Counted from the first letter of the stretch, positions 18,167 through 27,409 are shown. The stretch is 64,000 nt of DNA from Candidatus Gastranaerophilales bacterium (GCA_944324165.1 CALUVG010000004.1:32561-96560), one strand, 5' to 3'. Numbers and translations are program-made. Notes: generated by a model from the sequence alone, not told the origin.

Positions 18167-19300
18167 TTAGCAATTAGCCACTTTACCAAGTACAACTCTT
18201 TTTGAGGCACCGGTACAAGAAGGTAAATTACAAGGAATTCCATAATAGTTGCAATATCCTAAAAGTGCAAATGCCATGACTTCTTTGAAATTATTGGAAA
18301 TGCCGTAATCATCATGCGTTTTGAGGTTTACATGTTTGGGTAAATAGTGACGCAGATATTTCATTAATGTAGGATTATAGGCTCCTCCGCCTCCAATAAT
18401 TACTTCTTCAATATTCATTTGCGGATAAATAAATCTTTCATACGATAGTGCTATGGATTTTGCAGTCAAGGCTGTTACAGTTGCCATGATGTCTTTTGGA
18501 TCTTTAGGACCAAACTTTAAGGCATTTTCAATATATTGTGGAGAAAAATATTCACGACCTGTTGTTTTAGGCGGATTTTTAAAATAATATTCATCCTGCA
18601 AAAGACATTCCAGCCAGCTTTCAGAAATTGTTCCTTCATTTGCAAGAGCCCCATCTTTATCAAATTGCATGTCGAAAAACTTATTTGCACAATAATCTAT
18701 CATTATATTGCCCAGTCCGGTATCAAATCCAAAAGTGTCATTTTCTCTTGATACAACCGTTACATTAGAGATGCCGCCTATATTTTGGATGCAAACATTT
18801 TTTTTCAATGGTTTGAACCATTTTTCGTCGGCAAAACATACAAGTGGGGCACCATCCCCGCCAGCCGCAATATCAGCTTCTCTAAAATTTGAAATAACCA
18901 TACAGCCTGTTTCTTCAGCAATAATTGCACTTTCACCGATTTGTAAAGTGCTTTTTAGGCTAATACCATCAAGTTTGTCTTCTTGAGGAAAATGAAATAT
19001 TGTTTGTCCGTGACTTGCAATAAGATCAGGTTTTTCATGTTCTGATATTAAAATTTTGCATGCATCGGCAAAACAGCGTCCTACTGCAAAATTCATCTGG
19101 CAAACATCTTGAATATCTGCATTTCCGTTAAATAAATTAAATATTTTGGCTCGAATATGTTCCGGATATTTATAGTTTATACCTGTTATTAACTTGCAGG
19201 ACAAATCAGGATAAACTTCACATAATCCTGCATCAATACTATCACATGATGTTCCGGACATCAAACCTATAATTTTTTTAGGTTCTAATTGATCGTGCAT
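18167..19300 (-). CDS. anmK: anhydro-N-acetylmuramic acid kinase
   Basis: AnmK phosphorylates and opens 1,6-anhydro-MurNAc released by peptidoglycan lytic enzymes, feeding cell-wall recycling. The 377-residue protein has IIGLMSGTSCDSIDAGL at the start (nucleotide-binding), ASHGQTIFHFP near 114, QNIGGISNVTV and GFDTGLGNIMID in the middle, and IIGGGGAYNPTLM near 300. All are family hallmarks. No ribosome site precedes the ATG. A near-consensus promoter ends 6 bp before it, so translation is probably leaderless. A terminator-like hairpin overlaps that promoter. Confidence 0.93.
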   Translation of the reverse strand: MHDQLEPKKIIGLMSGTSCDSIDAGLCEVYPDLSCKLITGINYKYPEHIRAKIFNLFNGNADIQDVCQMNFAVGRCFADACKILISEHEKPDLIASHGQTIFHFPQEDKLDGISLKSTLQIGESAIIAEETGCMVISNFREADIAAGGDGAPLVCFADEKWFKPLKKNVCIQNIGGISNVTVVSRENDTFGFDTGLGNIMIDYCANKFFDMQFDKDGALANEGTISESWLECLLQDEYYFKNPPKTTGREYFSPQYIENALKFGPKDPKDIMATVTALTAKSIALSYERFIYPQMNIEEVIIGGGGAYNPTLMKYLRHYLPKHVNLKTHDDYGISNNFKEVMAFALLGYCNYYGIPCNLPSCTGASKRVVLGKVANC

Positions 19301-19306
19301 GATTAT

Positions 19307-19335
19307 ATTATATAAAAAAGCCTGCTATATAGCAA
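19307..19335 (-). promoter_or_regulatory. promoter of anmK, leaderless-type
   Basis: Minus strand: -35 TTGCTA (19330-19335), 17-bp spacer, -10 TATAAT (19307-19312), 6 nt, then the anmK ATG. The -35 lies inside the arm of the hairpin at 19314-19342. Confidence 0.65.
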
Positions 19336-19342
19336 GCTTTTT
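19314..19342 (-). terminator. hairpin upstream of anmK, probable terminator of an upstream transcript
   Basis: An imperfect stem (AAAAAGC, one mismatch, TGCTAT / ATAGCA, mismatch, GCTTTTT) is followed by a T-run on the minus strand. It could end a transcript starting near 19577. Confidence 0.6.
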
Positions 19343-19583
19343 ACTTAAATTTTAAACTATAACCCGAGAACAATAAACTGTAAATTTTAAATCTCTCCCA
19401 AAATATCGAAAGTCATAAAAATCCCTAATCAACTTCCCGCTATTACCTTAAATCCTTTTTGTTTCTCTCCGCAATTATTGTTACAATCGGATGTTTATGC
19501 CATCACCTCTTTTTCTTTAATACTCTTTCATCCGGCAGCCGTTAATCCAGTCATATTCTGAACTTCCGTTCCCTACATTCTTA
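19343..19583 (-). other. possible noncoding RNA or decayed gene upstream of anmK
   Basis: This stretch has a promoter at one end and a terminator-like hairpin at the other, so a minus-strand RNA of about 260 nt is plausible. It has no intact ORF. Short protein-like pieces read in different frames, such as EYDWINGCRMKEY and EKQKGFKVIAGS, each ended by stops. This might be a gene remnant. I could not match it to a known RNA family. The rest of the gap, 19613-19836, is AT-rich and holds the promoter (TATAAT near 19817) and the GGTGAT ribosome site of the next plus-strand gene. Confidence 0.35.
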
Positions 19584-19612
19584 AATGTAAAACTAAGTTA
19601 AATATTTGACAA
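19584..19612 (-). promoter_or_regulatory. putative promoter for the region upstream of anmK
   Basis: Minus strand: -35 TTGTCA (19607-19612), 17-bp spacer, -10 TACATT (19584-19589). A hairpin TACATT-TAAG-AATGTA overlaps the -10 and early transcript. Confidence 0.5.
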
Positions 19613-19836
19613 GTTAAAAAAAGTAAAATAAAATTTACAATTGCCCATACCCCTTATAATCTATGGTCAAAATCCAAGTTCTTAAAACTTAATGAAGAAA
19701 ATTTAATGAAATAAAGTAAAAATTCGTCTGTTTTTATTTGACATTGATTATTTTAAGGAATAAAAAATACACATGCTAATCTCTTAACAATTTTACAAAT
19801 AAAATTATTTTTTGTTATAATATAGTTGGTGATACT

Positions 19837-20802
19837 ATGAAAGAATTTTTAAAGAATGATACGGTGACATATAATCTTATGTCATTCACGGGATATAAGA
19901 CTCTGGTTTTGTTTTCACTATTGACAGAAGGACCCAAATCCTATCATGAGGTCAGTAGATTTTTTGCAGAACATCCTTTTTTGCATGAAAAAATTTCACT
20001 TGATACATTGAGAGTGTATATAAACTCATTCAGGCATGCCGGCTGTATTGTTAAACGTATACGGGAAAACGGCGTATCAAAATATTACATTCCTGAACAT
20101 CCTTTTAAATTGAATATTTCTGATACACAGAAAAAATCAATTATAAAGATATACAAGACTTTAATAAAAAATTTAGACGCAGAAGAAATAATTATGCTGG
20201 ATATGTTGTTATTGAAGCTGTCTAATTATATTGACGATTATCAATTTGTTAATGATTACAAAAAAGTTTCAGTTCTTAACAAGTTAAATTCAGAGATTGT
20301 ACGTCAACTTCTTGAATGCTGCAATAACAAAAAACAAATTATAGTTTCATATAATTCACCAAATTCAGGCATCAAAGATATTGAATTGCAGACTAAACGT
20401 CTGGTATTTAACAGCAATAAACTTTACGTCAGAGCAAGAGGGCTTGAATACAATCAAGATACCGACTTTTTAGTAAACAGGATTGTTGAAATAAAAGATA
20501 TACATGATGCTGATGAAGAAAATAAAGAAACTAATAAGGAAATAACTGTAACTTACAAGCTAAAAATCAACGGACTTGTTCCGGAATTAAACTCCAACGA
20601 GAAACTCCTTGAAATAGGTAAAGAATATGCAACCATTGAATTGAGCGGTAATAATTTGTTTTATATAAAACAAAGACTGCTTGAGCATGGAAACAATTGT
20701 ACGATTCTTGAACCGGATGATTTTAAGCAGCAATATATAGAATTATTGAAAGAAATGCGAGAGGAGTATAACAAACGTGACACAGCATCAACTCTCAAAT
20801 AA
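19837..20802 (+). CDS. WYL-domain-like transcriptional regulator, first of a pair
   Basis: The 321-residue soluble protein resembles the PafB/PafC-type regulators: a helix-turn-helix-like N-terminus (about residues 15-85; YKTLVLFSLLTEGPKSYHEV then DTLRVYINSFRHAGC), a helical linker, and a beta-rich C-terminal half (about 160-310) with the WYL-like strands KRLVFNSNKLYVRARGLE. The classical Trp-Tyr-Leu triplet is not conserved, so assignment is moderate. Such domains sense ligands or nucleic acids. It overlaps the next gene by 26 nt; the two probably form a heterodimer or tandem regulator. It has its own promoter with TATAAT. Confidence 0.65.
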   Translation: MKEFLKNDTVTYNLMSFTGYKTLVLFSLLTEGPKSYHEVSRFFAEHPFLHEKISLDTLRVYINSFRHAGCIVKRIRENGVSKYYIPEHPFKLNISDTQKKSIIKIYKTLIKNLDAEEIIMLDMLLLKLSNYIDDYQFVNDYKKVSVLNKLNSEIVRQLLECCNNKKQIIVSYNSPNSGIKDIELQTKRLVFNSNKLYVRARGLEYNQDTDFLVNRIVEIKDIHDADEENKETNKEITVTYKLKINGLVPELNSNEKLLEIGKEYATIELSGNNLFYIKQRLLEHGNNCTILEPDDFKQQYIELLKEMREEYNKRDTASTLK

Positions 20803-21709
20803 ATTTAACGACTCAGGTATAAAAATGTTTAAACTGCTTAATCTCTTATATCAAGGAGAAGCAGAGTTTAAAGATGTTATACAAATATTTCTTGATGATA
20901 AAACATCAAATAGCAATGCAAATGTTAATTTATGCAAATATTTGAATAGCCTTAAAGTATTTGGTATTAGAGTCGAAAAATATAAGGACAAATACAAAGC
21001 ATATAACTTGCCTTATACTTATAATTTTTCCAAAGAAGAATTAGAGGCTGTTCAAAAAATTAAAAGCTGTTCAGACCTTATATTAAGTAAAAAAGCTAAA
21101 CCGGATTTTGATAAGTTCATGGATGCTTTAACTGCAAGGTTTGATGATGAAACTCAGCAGATAGCTAAAGAAGTCGAGACAGATGAGGAACTTGATTTTT
21201 CATTCTTCTTTAGAAGTATAAAAGATAAATTAGCAGAATGCGAAAGATACATATTTGACAGCCAAATTCTTAACATAACCTATATAGAAAAAGGTACAAA
21301 AGAAGCTAAAATATCTGGTAAGCCTACAGATATTATCTATGGCAAAAGAAATGCAAGCTTAAGAATATATAACAATAAGACACAACAGCTCTATGATATT
21401 CCGATAAAAAGTATACGTTCTGTTGAACAAACACCTCAACGTACAGAAATTCCGGCGACGGATACTGTCCATGTCGTGTTCAAATTGAGCGGACGTCTTG
21501 CTAAAAATTACCGACTTAGAGAAAACGAATACAGCAGAGGTATAGATCCTTTTGACGGACGTCTTGTTGTTGTAAATAAGAATGAAGATATCTCTGAACT
21601 TTTGCATAGACTTATGCGTTACGGTACCGGTTGCGAAGTTACAAATCCTAAGTTTGTAAGGCAAAAAATGATTGAATTAATAGATGAAACAATAGAAAAT
21701 TATTCGTAA
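20777..21709 (+). CDS. WYL-domain-like transcriptional regulator, second of a pair
   Basis: The 310-residue protein has the same layout as its upstream neighbour. A winged-helix-like N-terminus (MFKLLNLLYQGEAEFKDVI and NLCKYLNSLKVFGIRVEKY) is followed by helices, then a WYL-like beta domain with ASLRIYNNKTQQLYDIPI and a C-terminal region DTVHVVFKLSGRLAK. The two genes look like an old duplication. The overlap of 26 nt suggests coupled synthesis, as for PafB-PafC. The target genes are unknown; dnaE lies directly downstream. Confidence 0.65.
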   Translation: MTQHQLSNKFNDSGIKMFKLLNLLYQGEAEFKDVIQIFLDDKTSNSNANVNLCKYLNSLKVFGIRVEKYKDKYKAYNLPYTYNFSKEELEAVQKIKSCSDLILSKKAKPDFDKFMDALTARFDDETQQIAKEVETDEELDFSFFFRSIKDKLAECERYIFDSQILNITYIEKGTKEAKISGKPTDIIYGKRNASLRIYNNKTQQLYDIPIKSIRSVEQTPQRTEIPATDTVHVVFKLSGRLAKNYRLRENEYSRGIDPFDGRLVVVNKNEDISELLHRLMRYGTGCEVTNPKFVRQKMIELIDETIENYS

Positions 21710-21745
21710 TATTTTGTTTTAATTTAAAAATCATTATGCTAACAT

Positions 21746-24700
21746 ATGCTTATGGAAAAGAATACACAGTATGTGCCTTTACACTTGCACAGTGAATACT
21801 CTTTGCTGGACGGGGCGATAAAAGTAAAAGCATTATGCGAATTTGCAAAAGAAAATAACATGCCTGCGGTTGCGATTACAGACCACGGTGTTATGTATTC
21901 TGCTATAGAATTTTATAGAACTGCAAAGGAAATAGGTGTTAAAGCTATAATCGGCTGTGAATTTTATGTGCATGACGGAGACATTCATGAAAAAGATGCA
22001 TCTCACAACCCGCTTTACCATTTAGTTTTGCTTGCGAAGGACAAAACTGGCTATATGAATCTGGTAAAGCTTGTTTCTATAGCACATTGTGAAGGTATGT
22101 ACTATAAGCCAAGAATAAATTTTGAGCTTTTGCAAAAATATTCTGAAGGATTGATTTGCTGCTCAGCATGTCTTGGAGGAGAAGTTTTACAAAATCTTTT
22201 GAAAAATGATTATGAGGCGGCTAAAGCAACAGCAATAAGATATAAGGAATTATTTGGAGAAGATTATTATATAGAGTTACAGGATCACGGGCTAGAAGAA
22301 CAAAAGCGTACTAATCCCGAACTTATTAAAATCGCTCAGGAACTGGGCATTAAAATGGTAATTACAAATGACTCGCATTATCTTAAAAAAGAAGATGCTG
22401 ACTGGCATGATACACTGCTTTGTCTTCAGACGAACGCATTGAAAAATGAGCCAAACAGATTCCATTTTCCAAACAATGAGTTTTATGTAAAAACAGCAGA
22501 GGAACTTCGGGACAGTTTTCGCTGGATGGATAGCTCGATGTTTGACGAATGTATACAAAATACGGTTGAAGTTGCGGAAAAATGTCATTTAATTCTGGAA
22601 ATGGGAAAAAGTCCTCTGCCGCATTATGAAGTTCCGCCGGGACATACTGTTGAGAGTTATCTGGATTTAAAAGTACATGAGGGATTGAAAAAACGTTATG
22701 GTGAAGTGCCTCCGGAAATAGAAGAGCGTGTCAAATATGAACTTGGCATTATTGAACAAATGGGATTTTCTGCATACTTTTTAATAACATGGGATTTTGT
22801 TCATTTTGCAAAGACTCATGATATACCCGTAGGTCCGGGGCGTGGATCTGCTGCAGGTTCGGTAGTTGCTTATGCATTGGAAATTACAGATCTGGACCCT
22901 ATAAGGCATCATCTGTTGTTTGAACGGTTTTTGAATCCTGAACGCTACAGCATGCCCGACGTTGATATTGACTTCTGTATCGAAAGACGTGGTGAAGTTA
23001 TTGATTATGTTTCCAAAAAATATGGAGAAGATAAAGTTTGTCAGATTATAACTTTTGGAACATATGCAGCAAAGGCTGCAATGAAAGGGGTTGCACGAGT
23101 ATTTGATATACCTTTTGCAAGAAGTAACCAACTGTCTTCTTTAATTCCAAATGAACCCAAAGCGCATATTGATGATGCAATGCTTGAGGGGATGGAACTC
23201 AAAAAGCTTTATGACGAGGATCCTGAAGTTAAGCGTCTGGTGGATATGTCAAGATGTATTGAAGGCATCAAAAATAATACCGGTACACATGCTGCCGGAG
23301 TAATCATTGCGCATAAACCTTTAAATGAGATTGTACCTGTTCAGCCTTCAAAAGACGGGATTATTGTAACTGAATATCCAATGGCGGATCTTGAAAAACT
23401 CGGTCTTTTGAAAATGGACTTTTTGGGATTACGAACTCTTACGATGATCCACAAAACAATGAAACTTTTGAAAAGAACAAAAGGTATTGAATTTGATGTA
23501 AACAGAATTCCACTTGATGACCAACCGACTTATGACATGCTTATTGCAGGCGAAACGGATGGCGTTTTCCAGCTGGAATCTTCCGGTATGAAAAAACTGG
23601 TTAAGGATTTAAAGCCGGATGTATTTGAAGATTTGGGTGCGCTTGTTGCGTTATTCAGACCGGGACCGTTGGAATCCGGTATGGTTCAGGATTTCGTGGA
23701 GCGCAAACACGGGCGTCAGGAAATTAAATATGCACACCCGCTTCTTGAACCTGTCTTAAAAGATACCTACGGAACAATTGTATATCAAGAACAAATTATG
23801 CAGGTTTTTCAGGTGCTTGCTGACTATACTCTCGGTCAAGCAGACATGGTCCGCCGTATGATGGGTAAGAAAAAACTTGATGAGATGGCGCAGCAGAAAG
23901 GTAAATTTATTGAAGGGGCTGCACGTCATGGCATGGAGTCAAAGGATGCCGCGGCTTTATTTGAACAAATTGAAAAATTTGCATCATACTGTTTTAACAG
24001 ATCCCATTCGGCAGCATATGCTTTTGTTGCATATCAGACTGCATATTTGAAATGCCATTACCCGCAGGAATATCTTGCATCATTACTGTCAAGTGTATCA
24101 GGTGATCAGGAAAAAACTCAGCTTTATATTGAAGAGGCTTTAAAATATGGTATTCAGGTAATGCCTCCGGATATAAATAAATCTTTTGCAGAGTTTACAC
24201 CGGACGGAAATAATATCAGATTTGGACTTGCGTCAATTAAACAGGTCGGTGAGGCTGTAGTTGAGGCGATATTGAGTGAACGTGAAGCAAATGGTGAATT
24301 TAAATCAATATATGATTTTTGTAAACGTGTTGACCCGAAATGCAGTAATAAACGTGTAATGGAAGGATTGATTAAAGCAGGGGCATTCAGTAATATCGAA
24401 AAAAGCCGCAAACAGCTATTGGAAAATCTTGAATACATTGTTGCAACCGCAAACCGTGAAAATCAATCAAAAGCTTTGGGGCAAGTAAGTCTGTTTGCCG
24501 GACTTGGTGAAGATAATGATATTGGTTATAACGAATTTCAGCTTGCTGGCAGTGATGAAGAATTTGATGCAAGACAGTTACAAATATTTGAAAAAGAATT
24601 TTTAGGTTTTTATGTATCAAGTCATCCGCTTTCAACAATCAGAGACAAATTGCCATTTTTGATGACCCATAAAATATCAGAATTGCATGATTTGCCAAAT

Positions 24701-25210
24701 GACAAAGTAGTGACAATTTGTGGTCTGGTAACAGCGACAAAGCAAATACCAACTAAAAAGGATCCGACTAAATTTATAAGATTTTGTACAATAGAAGATT
24801 TGTCAGGCAAAACTGAAACTATAGCATTTAATAGTAAAATAGCAGAATACGGTACTTTTCTTCAAAATGAGCAGCGAGTAATTGTTTCCGGCAAAATCAG
24901 CCGCAGAAGTGAGGAGGAGCCGCCGGTAATTATTATTGATACGGTTAAAACAGTGGATAATTCAAATATATTCACAATAGAACTGCTTGATGATATAAAA
25001 TTTGAAGAACTGGTGCTTTTAAAAAATACCCTGTGCCAGAATGCCGGCTCAGATCCGGTAACTTTTAAAATTAAGGATGACAGCGGCGAGCATAAAGTGC
25101 TTACTGCATCTATGTTCTGGGTAAATTCATCTAATACTCTTGTTAATACTTTAAAAAATGAGTTTAAAGACAGAATAGAAATAGATATACGCTCAATGGA
25201 TGCTGCTTAG
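21746..25210 (+). CDS. dnaE: DNA polymerase III alpha subunit
   Basis: This is the replicative polymerase subunit (DnaE1 type). The 1154-residue protein has an N-terminal PHP domain (FVPLHLHSEYS-like LHLHSEYSLLDG near residues 10-21), the polymerase palm with PGRGSAAGS (near 362) and catalytic PDVDIDF (near 402-408), FRPGPLESGM, the HhH region, and a C-terminal OB fold (VVTICGLVTATKQIP near 990). It is intact and of normal length. Start choice: ATG 21746 or 21752. No Shine-Dalgarno is seen, and a TATGCT -10 lies 5 bp before 21746, so a leaderless start is possible. Confidence 0.96.
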   Translation: MLMEKNTQYVPLHLHSEYSLLDGAIKVKALCEFAKENNMPAVAITDHGVMYSAIEFYRTAKEIGVKAIIGCEFYVHDGDIHEKDASHNPLYHLVLLAKDKTGYMNLVKLVSIAHCEGMYYKPRINFELLQKYSEGLICCSACLGGEVLQNLLKNDYEAAKATAIRYKELFGEDYYIELQDHGLEEQKRTNPELIKIAQELGIKMVITNDSHYLKKEDADWHDTLLCLQTNALKNEPNRFHFPNNEFYVKTAEELRDSFRWMDSSMFDECIQNTVEVAEKCHLILEMGKSPLPHYEVPPGHTVESYLDLKVHEGLKKRYGEVPPEIEERVKYELGIIEQMGFSAYFLITWDFVHFAKTHDIPVGPGRGSAAGSVVAYALEITDLDPIRHHLLFERFLNPERYSMPDVDIDFCIERRGEVIDYVSKKYGEDKVCQIITFGTYAAKAAMKGVARVFDIPFARSNQLSSLIPNEPKAHIDDAMLEGMELKKLYDEDPEVKRLVDMSRCIEGIKNNTGTHAAGVIIAHKPLNEIVPVQPSKDGIIVTEYPMADLEKLGLLKMDFLGLRTLTMIHKTMKLLKRTKGIEFDVNRIPLDDQPTYDMLIAGETDGVFQLESSGMKKLVKDLKPDVFEDLGALVALFRPGPLESGMVQDFVERKHGRQEIKYAHPLLEPVLKDTYGTIVYQEQIMQVFQVLADYTLGQADMVRRMMGKKKLDEMAQQKGKFIEGAARHGMESKDAAALFEQIEKFASYCFNRSHSAAYAFVAYQTAYLKCHYPQEYLASLLSSVSGDQEKTQLYIEEALKYGIQVMPPDINKSFAEFTPDGNNIRFGLASIKQVGEAVVEAILSEREANGEFKSIYDFCKRVDPKCSNKRVMEGLIKAGAFSNIEKSRKQLLENLEYIVATANRENQSKALGQVSLFAGLGEDNDIGYNEFQLAGSDEEFDARQLQIFEKEFLGFYVSSHPLSTIRDKLPFLMTHKISELHDLPNDKVVTICGLVTATKQIPTKKDPTKFIRFCTIEDLSGKTETIAFNSKIAEYGTFLQNEQRVIVSGKISRRSEEEPPVIIIDTVKTVDNSNIFTIELLDDIKFEELVLLKNTLCQNAGSDPVTFKIKDDSGEHKVLTASMFWVNSSNTLVNTLKNEFKDRIEIDIRSMDAA

Positions 25211-25269
25211 AGTTGCTTTTTTATAATCATATAAACAGATGTTTACTTTTCTTTTACAAACATTAATAT

Positions 25270-25836
25270 ATGAATATGAGAAAAATATTAGTAGTCATAT
25301 TTTTTATAGTTTTGCTTGGTTCCGGCTGTGTATATGCCGAGGGTGATTTATGGGATAATTACGGCGACAACAATGCATACGGACAAAAGCCCGTTACTGA
25401 TGAAGAATTTAACAGTGTTGTTGATAAATTAAAAGAGAAAAAGTTAGGGAAAAAGAAAAATAAAAATATTCCAAAGGGTGAAAGTTATAGACAGAGTGCT
25501 GAAACTCAATTTATAAATAATGTTGATGAAGAATTGCCTATTTTAAGTATTACATTGCCATTAAAAGCAGATAGGAACCATATTATTCCTGTTGGACATT
25601 ATCAAATAGTCGGCGAAAAAATTAATGGTGAACCGGTTATTAAACTGTATCAGGCGCATTATTTGATAGCACAGCTGCAGGCATGTGAAACTCTGGACGA
25701 TTTTAATCAAAAAACAATAAATTTTGTTGAATTATTACCTGAAGATGAGGATAAGGTAAAAATTATTTTTGGGAATGTTGATTTTAATGCGTATACAATT
25801 TTAGATATTGCACATGCTGAGCCGGTAGAAGAGTAA
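25270..25836 (+). CDS. exported protein of unknown function
   Basis: The 188-residue protein has a signal peptide (ILVVIFFIVLLGSGCVYA, likely cut at VYA-EGD). A lipoprotein box is less likely because the residues before Cys are Gly-Ser-Gly. The mature part has a Lys-rich stretch (KEKKLGKKKNKNIPKG near 58-73) and a beta-rich C-terminal domain (HIIPVGHYQIVGEKI, VIKLYQAHYLIAQL). I do not recognise the family. It sits between dnaE and deoB on the same strand, 60 nt after dnaE. No clear ribosome site is visible before the ATG. Confidence 0.75.
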   Translation: MNMRKILVVIFFIVLLGSGCVYAEGDLWDNYGDNNAYGQKPVTDEEFNSVVDKLKEKKLGKKKNKNIPKGESYRQSAETQFINNVDEELPILSITLPLKADRNHIIPVGHYQIVGEKINGEPVIKLYQAHYLIAQLQACETLDDFNQKTINFVELLPEDEDKVKIIFGNVDFNAYTILDIAHAEPVEE

Positions 25837-25882
25837 TTTGTGTTATAATAATAGAAAAGTTAGTATATATGAGGATATGAAA

Positions 25883-27058
25883 ATGGCAAGAGCGATTGTA
25901 ATGGTTATTGATTCCTGTGGAATTGGAGCAATGCCAGATTGTAAGGAATTTGGTGATATTCCGGAATGTAATACTTTGCGCAATGTTTGCGAATTTAACA
26001 ACGGTTTAAATGTGCCAAATTTGGAAAAACTCGGGCTTGGAAATATTCAGAATTTTAAAGGAATATCAAGAAGAGAGGATGCAATAGGTCAATACGGCAC
26101 AATGAAGGAAAAATCAAAAGGAAAGGATACTACAACAGGGCATTGGGAACTTGCGGGGCTTGTTTCAGATAGACCTTTTGCAACTTTTCCTGATGGGTTT
26201 CCGCAGGGATTAATTGATAGATTCATAGAGAAGACAAATTGCGGCGGTGTGCTTGCAAATTGTCCTGCAAGCGGTACGGTTATAATTGAACAGTTAAATG
26301 ATGAACATCACAAAACTAAATTTCCTATAGTTTATACAAGTGCCGACAGTGTTTTCCAGATTGCGGTTGATATTGATGTTATACCGCTTGAAACTCTGTA
26401 TGAATGGTGCGAAATTGCAAGAGAAATTTTGGATGAAGGACATTATAATGTTTCTCGTGTTATTGCAAGACCTTACAAGGTTATTGACGGGAAACCGACA
26501 AGAATTTCAAAAGACAGACGCGACTATTCAATGGTGCCTTCTCATACATTATTGAATGATATAAAAAATGCAGGCATGAAAGTAGTCGCAATAGGCAAAA
26601 TTGAGGATATTTTTTCAAAATCAGGTATAACACATGCGATTCATACCGGTTCGAATAAGGAAGGACTGGAATTAACACTTAAAGCAATTAAGTCTGATTT
26701 GCCGCTTGAAAATATTGCCTACTCTGATTACAAAGACGGCGGAAGAGAAAATTATTTGATTTTTACAAATCTGGTAGACACAGATATGTTGTATGGTCAT
26801 AGAAATGATGTAGCAGGATATGGCAGGGCTATTGAAGAAATTGATAGATACCTTACCCATATTTTAGGACTATTAAAAGAGGACGATTTACTGATTATTA
26901 CGGCAGATCATGGCTGTGATCCTACAGTTGCCGGAACTGATCACACCCGTGAATATGTACCGTTATTGGTATACAGCCCAAAATTGCCTCCAAAAAATTT
27001 GGGATTGATTGACGGGTTTGATTATGTTGCAAAAGTTATAAAAGACTGGATATTTTAA
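25883..27058 (+). CDS. deoB: phosphopentomutase
   Basis: DeoB interconverts ribose or deoxyribose 1- and 5-phosphates, linking nucleoside breakdown to central metabolism. The 391-residue protein starts ARAIVMVIDSCGIGAMPD, has KGKDTTTGHWELAGL (metal and phospho-Thr site near 86-100), and the late metal-binding ITADHGCDPTVAGTDHTRE. All are typical of the alkaline-phosphatase-like family. The frame is open from 25838, but the ATG at 25883 has GAGG 8 nt upstream and matches the family start. An extended -10 (TGT-TATAAT, 25841-25849) lies before it. Confidence 0.95.
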   Translation: MARAIVMVIDSCGIGAMPDCKEFGDIPECNTLRNVCEFNNGLNVPNLEKLGLGNIQNFKGISRREDAIGQYGTMKEKSKGKDTTTGHWELAGLVSDRPFATFPDGFPQGLIDRFIEKTNCGGVLANCPASGTVIIEQLNDEHHKTKFPIVYTSADSVFQIAVDIDVIPLETLYEWCEIAREILDEGHYNVSRVIARPYKVIDGKPTRISKDRRDYSMVPSHTLLNDIKNAGMKVVAIGKIEDIFSKSGITHAIHTGSNKEGLELTLKAIKSDLPLENIAYSDYKDGGRENYLIFTNLVDTDMLYGHRNDVAGYGRAIEEIDRYLTHILGLLKEDDLLIITADHGCDPTVAGTDHTREYVPLLVYSPKLPPKNLGLIDGFDYVAKVIKDWIF

Positions 27059-27079
27059 TTTTTTTGATATATAATATAT

Positions 27080-27095
27080 ATGGCAAAATTGCCAT
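27080..27095 (+). promoter_or_regulatory. inverted repeat at the ferredoxin promoter, possible operator
   Basis: A perfect 7-bp inverted repeat, ATGGCAA-AA-TTGCCAT, begins 4 bp after a TATAAT (27070-27075), so it covers the expected transcription start. Its spacing and position fit an operator or a 5' hairpin in the ferredoxin mRNA. Confidence 0.4.
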
Positions 27096-27125
27096 TGTAT
27101 TACAAAAAAATAAGGAGATACTAAA

Positions 27126-27302
27126 ATGACAGTAAAAGTTAACGATTCTTGTATCGGATGCGGTGCTTGCGAATCAATTTGTGACGCTGTATTTTCAGTG
27201 GATGGTATCGCTCAAGTTGATGAATCAGCTGTTGCTGATAACATGGATTGTGTTAAAGAAGCAGCAGAAGCATGTCCTGTAAGCGCTATCGAAGTTGAAT
27301 AA
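27126..27302 (+). CDS. single-cluster [4Fe-4S] ferredoxin
   Basis: A 58-residue electron carrier. Cys9, Cys12, Cys15 (CIGCGAC) and Cys50 (ACP) form the cluster-binding set. Cys19 and Cys42 occupy positions that in Thermotoga-type ferredoxins form a disulfide. Length and pattern match that family closely. Starts with MTVKVNDSCIGCG after AAGGAG, 9 nt from the ATG. Likely partner of the pyruvate:ferredoxin oxidoreductase at 2420 (inference). It has its own promoter and terminator. It is acidic overall, as expected of ferredoxins. Confidence 0.95.
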   Translation: MTVKVNDSCIGCGACESICDAVFSVDGIAQVDESAVADNMDCVKEAAEACPVSAIEVE

Positions 27303-27320
27303 TTTTTATTCATAAATACC

Positions 27321-27354
27321 AAAAGAGGCAAGGGAATATTTCCTTGCCTCTTTT
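27321..27354 (+). terminator. intrinsic terminator of ferredoxin
   Basis: A perfect 13-bp stem (AAAAGAGGCAAGG / CCTTGCCTCTTTT) with an 8-nt loop, 19 nt after the ferredoxin stop. Confidence 0.88.
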
Positions 27355-27371
27355 AGTAGGTTTATAGAACT

Positions 27372-27409
27372 TTTAAAAAACATCCTCTCTTGATAAAGAG
27401 AGGATGTTT
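27372..27409 (-). terminator. intrinsic terminator of the charged exported protein
   Basis: A 12-bp stem AAACATCCTCTC / GAGAGGATGTTT with an 8-nt loop and a T-run on the minus strand, 5 nt beyond the stop of the gene at 27414. Confidence 0.85.
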
